Origin: CAWHYG01 sp963833505
Lineage (GTDB): Bacteria; Eisenbacteria; RBG-16-71-46; CAIMUX01
DNA: 64,000 bases
Assembly: GCA_963833505.1 (NCBI GenBank)
Contig: CAWHYG010000007.1
Span: forward strand, 806,001-870,000
Reading direction: 5' to 3'
Below are positions 62,465 through 64,000 of this stretch, in pieces. The notes under the pieces are model-generated. The model was not told the origin of the DNA. It worked only from the letters and a program-made list of their open reading frames with translations, and made no database searches. A program made the position numbers and the translations under genes. How positions within the stretch are numbered: position 1 is the stretch's first letter; every line of letters begins with the position of its first letter.

Positions 62465-63448
62465 ATGCAGTACCGATCCATCTCCGGTTGGAGACGGGTG
62501 TTTCTTTGCTCGGCGGTCGCGGTTCTCGGCTTTCTTTCGGCGCTCTCGACGATTTCTCAGGCGAACGAGCCCTGGAGCCAGGCCAAGGAGGTCGCGCAGT
62601 GGCGGGCGACCATCCAGGCGAACGGCCTCCACTGGGAAGCCGGGCCGACTCCGGTCAATGCCATTCCACCCGAGCAACGTTCCGGCTACCTCGGTCTGGC
62701 TCCCATCTCGGACGAGGAGTTCCGATCCAGGGCGACCGCCACCCTCGAGACGCTGCCCCAAGCCTGCATGCGGTCCACCAGTAACGATTCGGTTCCCTGC
62801 ACCGAGACCAAGTGCACGGACCCGGCGGCGATCCAGGGCTACACCACCGTGCAGGACGGCGAGACCTACCTGAAGAACGCCGTCATGACCGCCCCCATCG
62901 CGGTCGCAATCTACGCCAGCGCAGGCATGTTCAGCTACAAGTCCGGCTGCTATTCCGGAGCCAACGGCCCAACCAACCACGTGGTTCTCCTCTGCGGCTG
63001 GGACGACAACGCCTACGGAACCGGCCAGGGCGCCTGGCTCATCAAGAACAGCTGGGGAACAGGCTGGGGGCAGAACGGATACGGATGGATCGCCTACGGC
63101 ACCTGCTCCATCGGATACAAAGCCGCCCTCATCAACGACACGCCGGCGGGAGTGTCCGCGCCCACACGGAAAGAGAGGGTCAGCCTGGTCTCATCGCCGA
63201 ACCCGTTCCAGCACCTGACGAGCGTGGCGCTCACGCTGCCGTCGGCCGGCCTGGCCCAGGTCCAGGTCTTCGATTCCGCGGGTCGGCTCGTCCGCACGAT
63301 CCACGATGGATTCCTGTCTCCTGGACGGTATCAGATCGTCTGGACGGGCACCGACGCATCCGGGCAACCGGTCCCGGCGGGCACCTATTTCTGTCGCGCG
63401 CAAGCGGACGGTCAGACGGCGAGCGCCCGTCTCGTCCGGATGCCTTAG
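62465..63448 (+). CDS. Papain-like (C1) protease homologue lacking the nucleophile region
   Basis: 327 residues with signal peptide (residues 12-33), a propeptide-like stretch (EVAQWRATIQANGLHWEAG), and the C-terminal half of a papain fold with catalytic His in NHVVLLCGWDDN and Asn in WLIKNSWGTGWG. A FlgD-like Ig C-terminus follows (VFDSAGRLVRTI). The usual QGxCGSCW segment with the catalytic Cys is absent: the sequence jumps from ATLETLPQA to CMRSTSNDSVP, as if well over 100 codons were removed in frame. As encoded it should be inactive. ATG after AGGAGG at 9 nt. Intact homologues may lie just outside the window. Confidence 0.8.
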   Translation: MQYRSISGWRRVFLCSAVAVLGFLSALSTISQANEPWSQAKEVAQWRATIQANGLHWEAGPTPVNAIPPEQRSGYLGLAPISDEEFRSRATATLETLPQACMRSTSNDSVPCTETKCTDPAAIQGYTTVQDGETYLKNAVMTAPIAVAIYASAGMFSYKSGCYSGANGPTNHVVLLCGWDDNAYGTGQGAWLIKNSWGTGWGQNGYGWIAYGTCSIGYKAALINDTPAGVSAPTRKERVSLVSSPNPFQHLTSVALTLPSAGLAQVQVFDSAGRLVRTIHDGFLSPGRYQIVWTGTDASGQPVPAGTYFCRAQADGQTASARLVRMP

Positions 63449-63610
63449 GGTCCCCGGCTGGTCCGCCTCAGGACCGAAGGAAATGAACGGCTCCGCCGCG
63501 CTGCTCTCGGGCAGCGCGAATCGAGCCCGGATTCGCGTCTCGAGCGGCGGGGATGCTCGGCGAGTGCATCCCCGCGTCCTCCTGTCGGCTTCACGAAAAT
63601 GAGGTGGCCT

Positions 63611-63925
63611 ATGAGGTCCCATCCTGCGCTTTGGATTCCGATCGTCCTCTGGGGTTCTCTCGCCCAGGCCACGACCTACGTCGTGAAGAGCGACGGCAAG
63701 GGCGACTTCCCCAACATTCAGGCCGCGATCAACGCCGCGGCATCCGGCGACACCGTGGCCTTGACCGATGGCGTGTTCACCGGTGACGGCAACCGGGACA
63801 TTTCGTTCCTCGGGAAAGCCATGGTGCTCCGCTCGCTCAGCGGCAATCCCGTGGGCTGCAGAATTTCCGCGCCGCAACCCACCGACCGAGCAACTGTTTG
63901 CCGCATCGACAATTCTCCTCTATAA
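63611..63925 (+). pseudogene. Truncated pectin-lyase/pectinesterase-like secreted protein
   Basis: Signal peptide, then TYVVKSDGKGDFPNIQAAIN, ASGDTVALTDGVFTGDGNR and LRSLSGNPVGCRI, the start of a right-handed beta-helix protein. After about 75 residues of the domain the frame enters a copy of the leader found before the papain-like gene and stops at 63925, right inside that copy's -10 (TATAAT). A true family member would be several hundred residues longer. ATG 63611 follows GAGG at 6 nt. Confidence 0.7.
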
Positions 63926-64000
63926 TGAAATCGGCGTGGTCAAAGGCCCCAATGTCTCTGCCCGCCGGTCCCCTCACGAACAATCAACAGGACCCTCCAG
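63889..64000 (+). repeat. Second copy of the papain-like gene promoter/leader
   Basis: About 80% identical to 62301-62415, from the TTTGCC -35 (63897-63902) and TATAAT -10 (63921-63926) to the GGACCCTCCAG near the window edge, which matches GGAATCCTCCAG. A further papain-like gene probably follows outside the window. Confidence 0.8.

Overview
High-GC (roughly two-thirds G+C) chromosomal DNA from a Gram-negative bacterium. Kdo/LPS genes, Lpt transport genes and prolipoprotein processing show a diderm envelope. The many secreted proteins with FlgD-like Ig C-termini, VCBS/FG-GAP and LVIVD propellers, and Omp28-like proteins suggest the FCB group; a Candidatus Eisenbacteria-like lineage is my best guess, inferred from gene content only. 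No rRNA, tRNA, CRISPR array, transposase or phage gene was seen.

Layout. 1-10.5 kb (minus strand): an envelope/regulatory run kdsB-pyrG-kdsA-kdsD-lpxL-like-lptC-lptB-rpoN-hpf-hprK-PTS EIIA (the last frameshifted). 10.6-11.4 kb: rplU-rpmA with a clear promoter. 11.4-15.5 kb: a small lipoprotein family (two intact tandem copies, two relics), a thioredoxin-like protein and a small exported protein. 15.6-20.2 kb: a tryptophanase/tyrosine phenol-lyase and a frameshifted VCBS-repeat protein. 20.4-30.2 kb: the rod-shape operon mreB-mreC-mreD-mrdA-rodA-lgt-aroE-comF-rng, read leftward from a promoter that is divergent from a lipoprotein with an FGE-like domain. 32.5-35.1 kb: 6-phosphofructokinase and an orphan ClpB-D2-like AAA+ protein with a lost Walker B.

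35.2-52.1 kb (plus strand) is the most unusual part. It has four large exported Omp28/thioredoxin-like proteins and two LVIVD-propeller proteins, interleaved with relic gene tails. Three of the four Omp28-like genes carry an in-frame UGA exactly where the fourth has the first Cys of a CPYC motif. In each of the three, a stem-loop whose small loop contains a G lies 19-21 nt after the UGA, and its stem is kept by compensating base changes. The Cys copy lacks this stem-loop. I read these as three secreted selenoproteins (UPYC redox site) next to their cysteine homologue.

52.1-59.5 kb (minus): purine/pyrimidine salvage (purine nucleoside phosphorylase, BMP-family nucleoside ABC importer, uridine kinase, hypoxanthine phosphoribosyltransferase) with a lone EutN/CcmL shell-vertex protein. 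59.5-62.1 kb: imuA-imuB mutagenesis genes behind a strong promoter with a LexA-like motif. 62.3-64 kb: a papain-type protease missing its nucleophile region, and a truncated pectin-lyase-like gene that runs into a second copy of the protease's promoter/leader.

A recurring theme is local duplication: short tandem repeats that copy the ends or starts of adjacent genes (pfk tail, BMP tail, imuA/imuB, lptC/lptB), and relic fragments of paralogues beside intact copies. Several single-base disruptions in short G runs could be real decay or sequencing error. Most of the long open frames antisense to genes are high-GC artefacts and are omitted.
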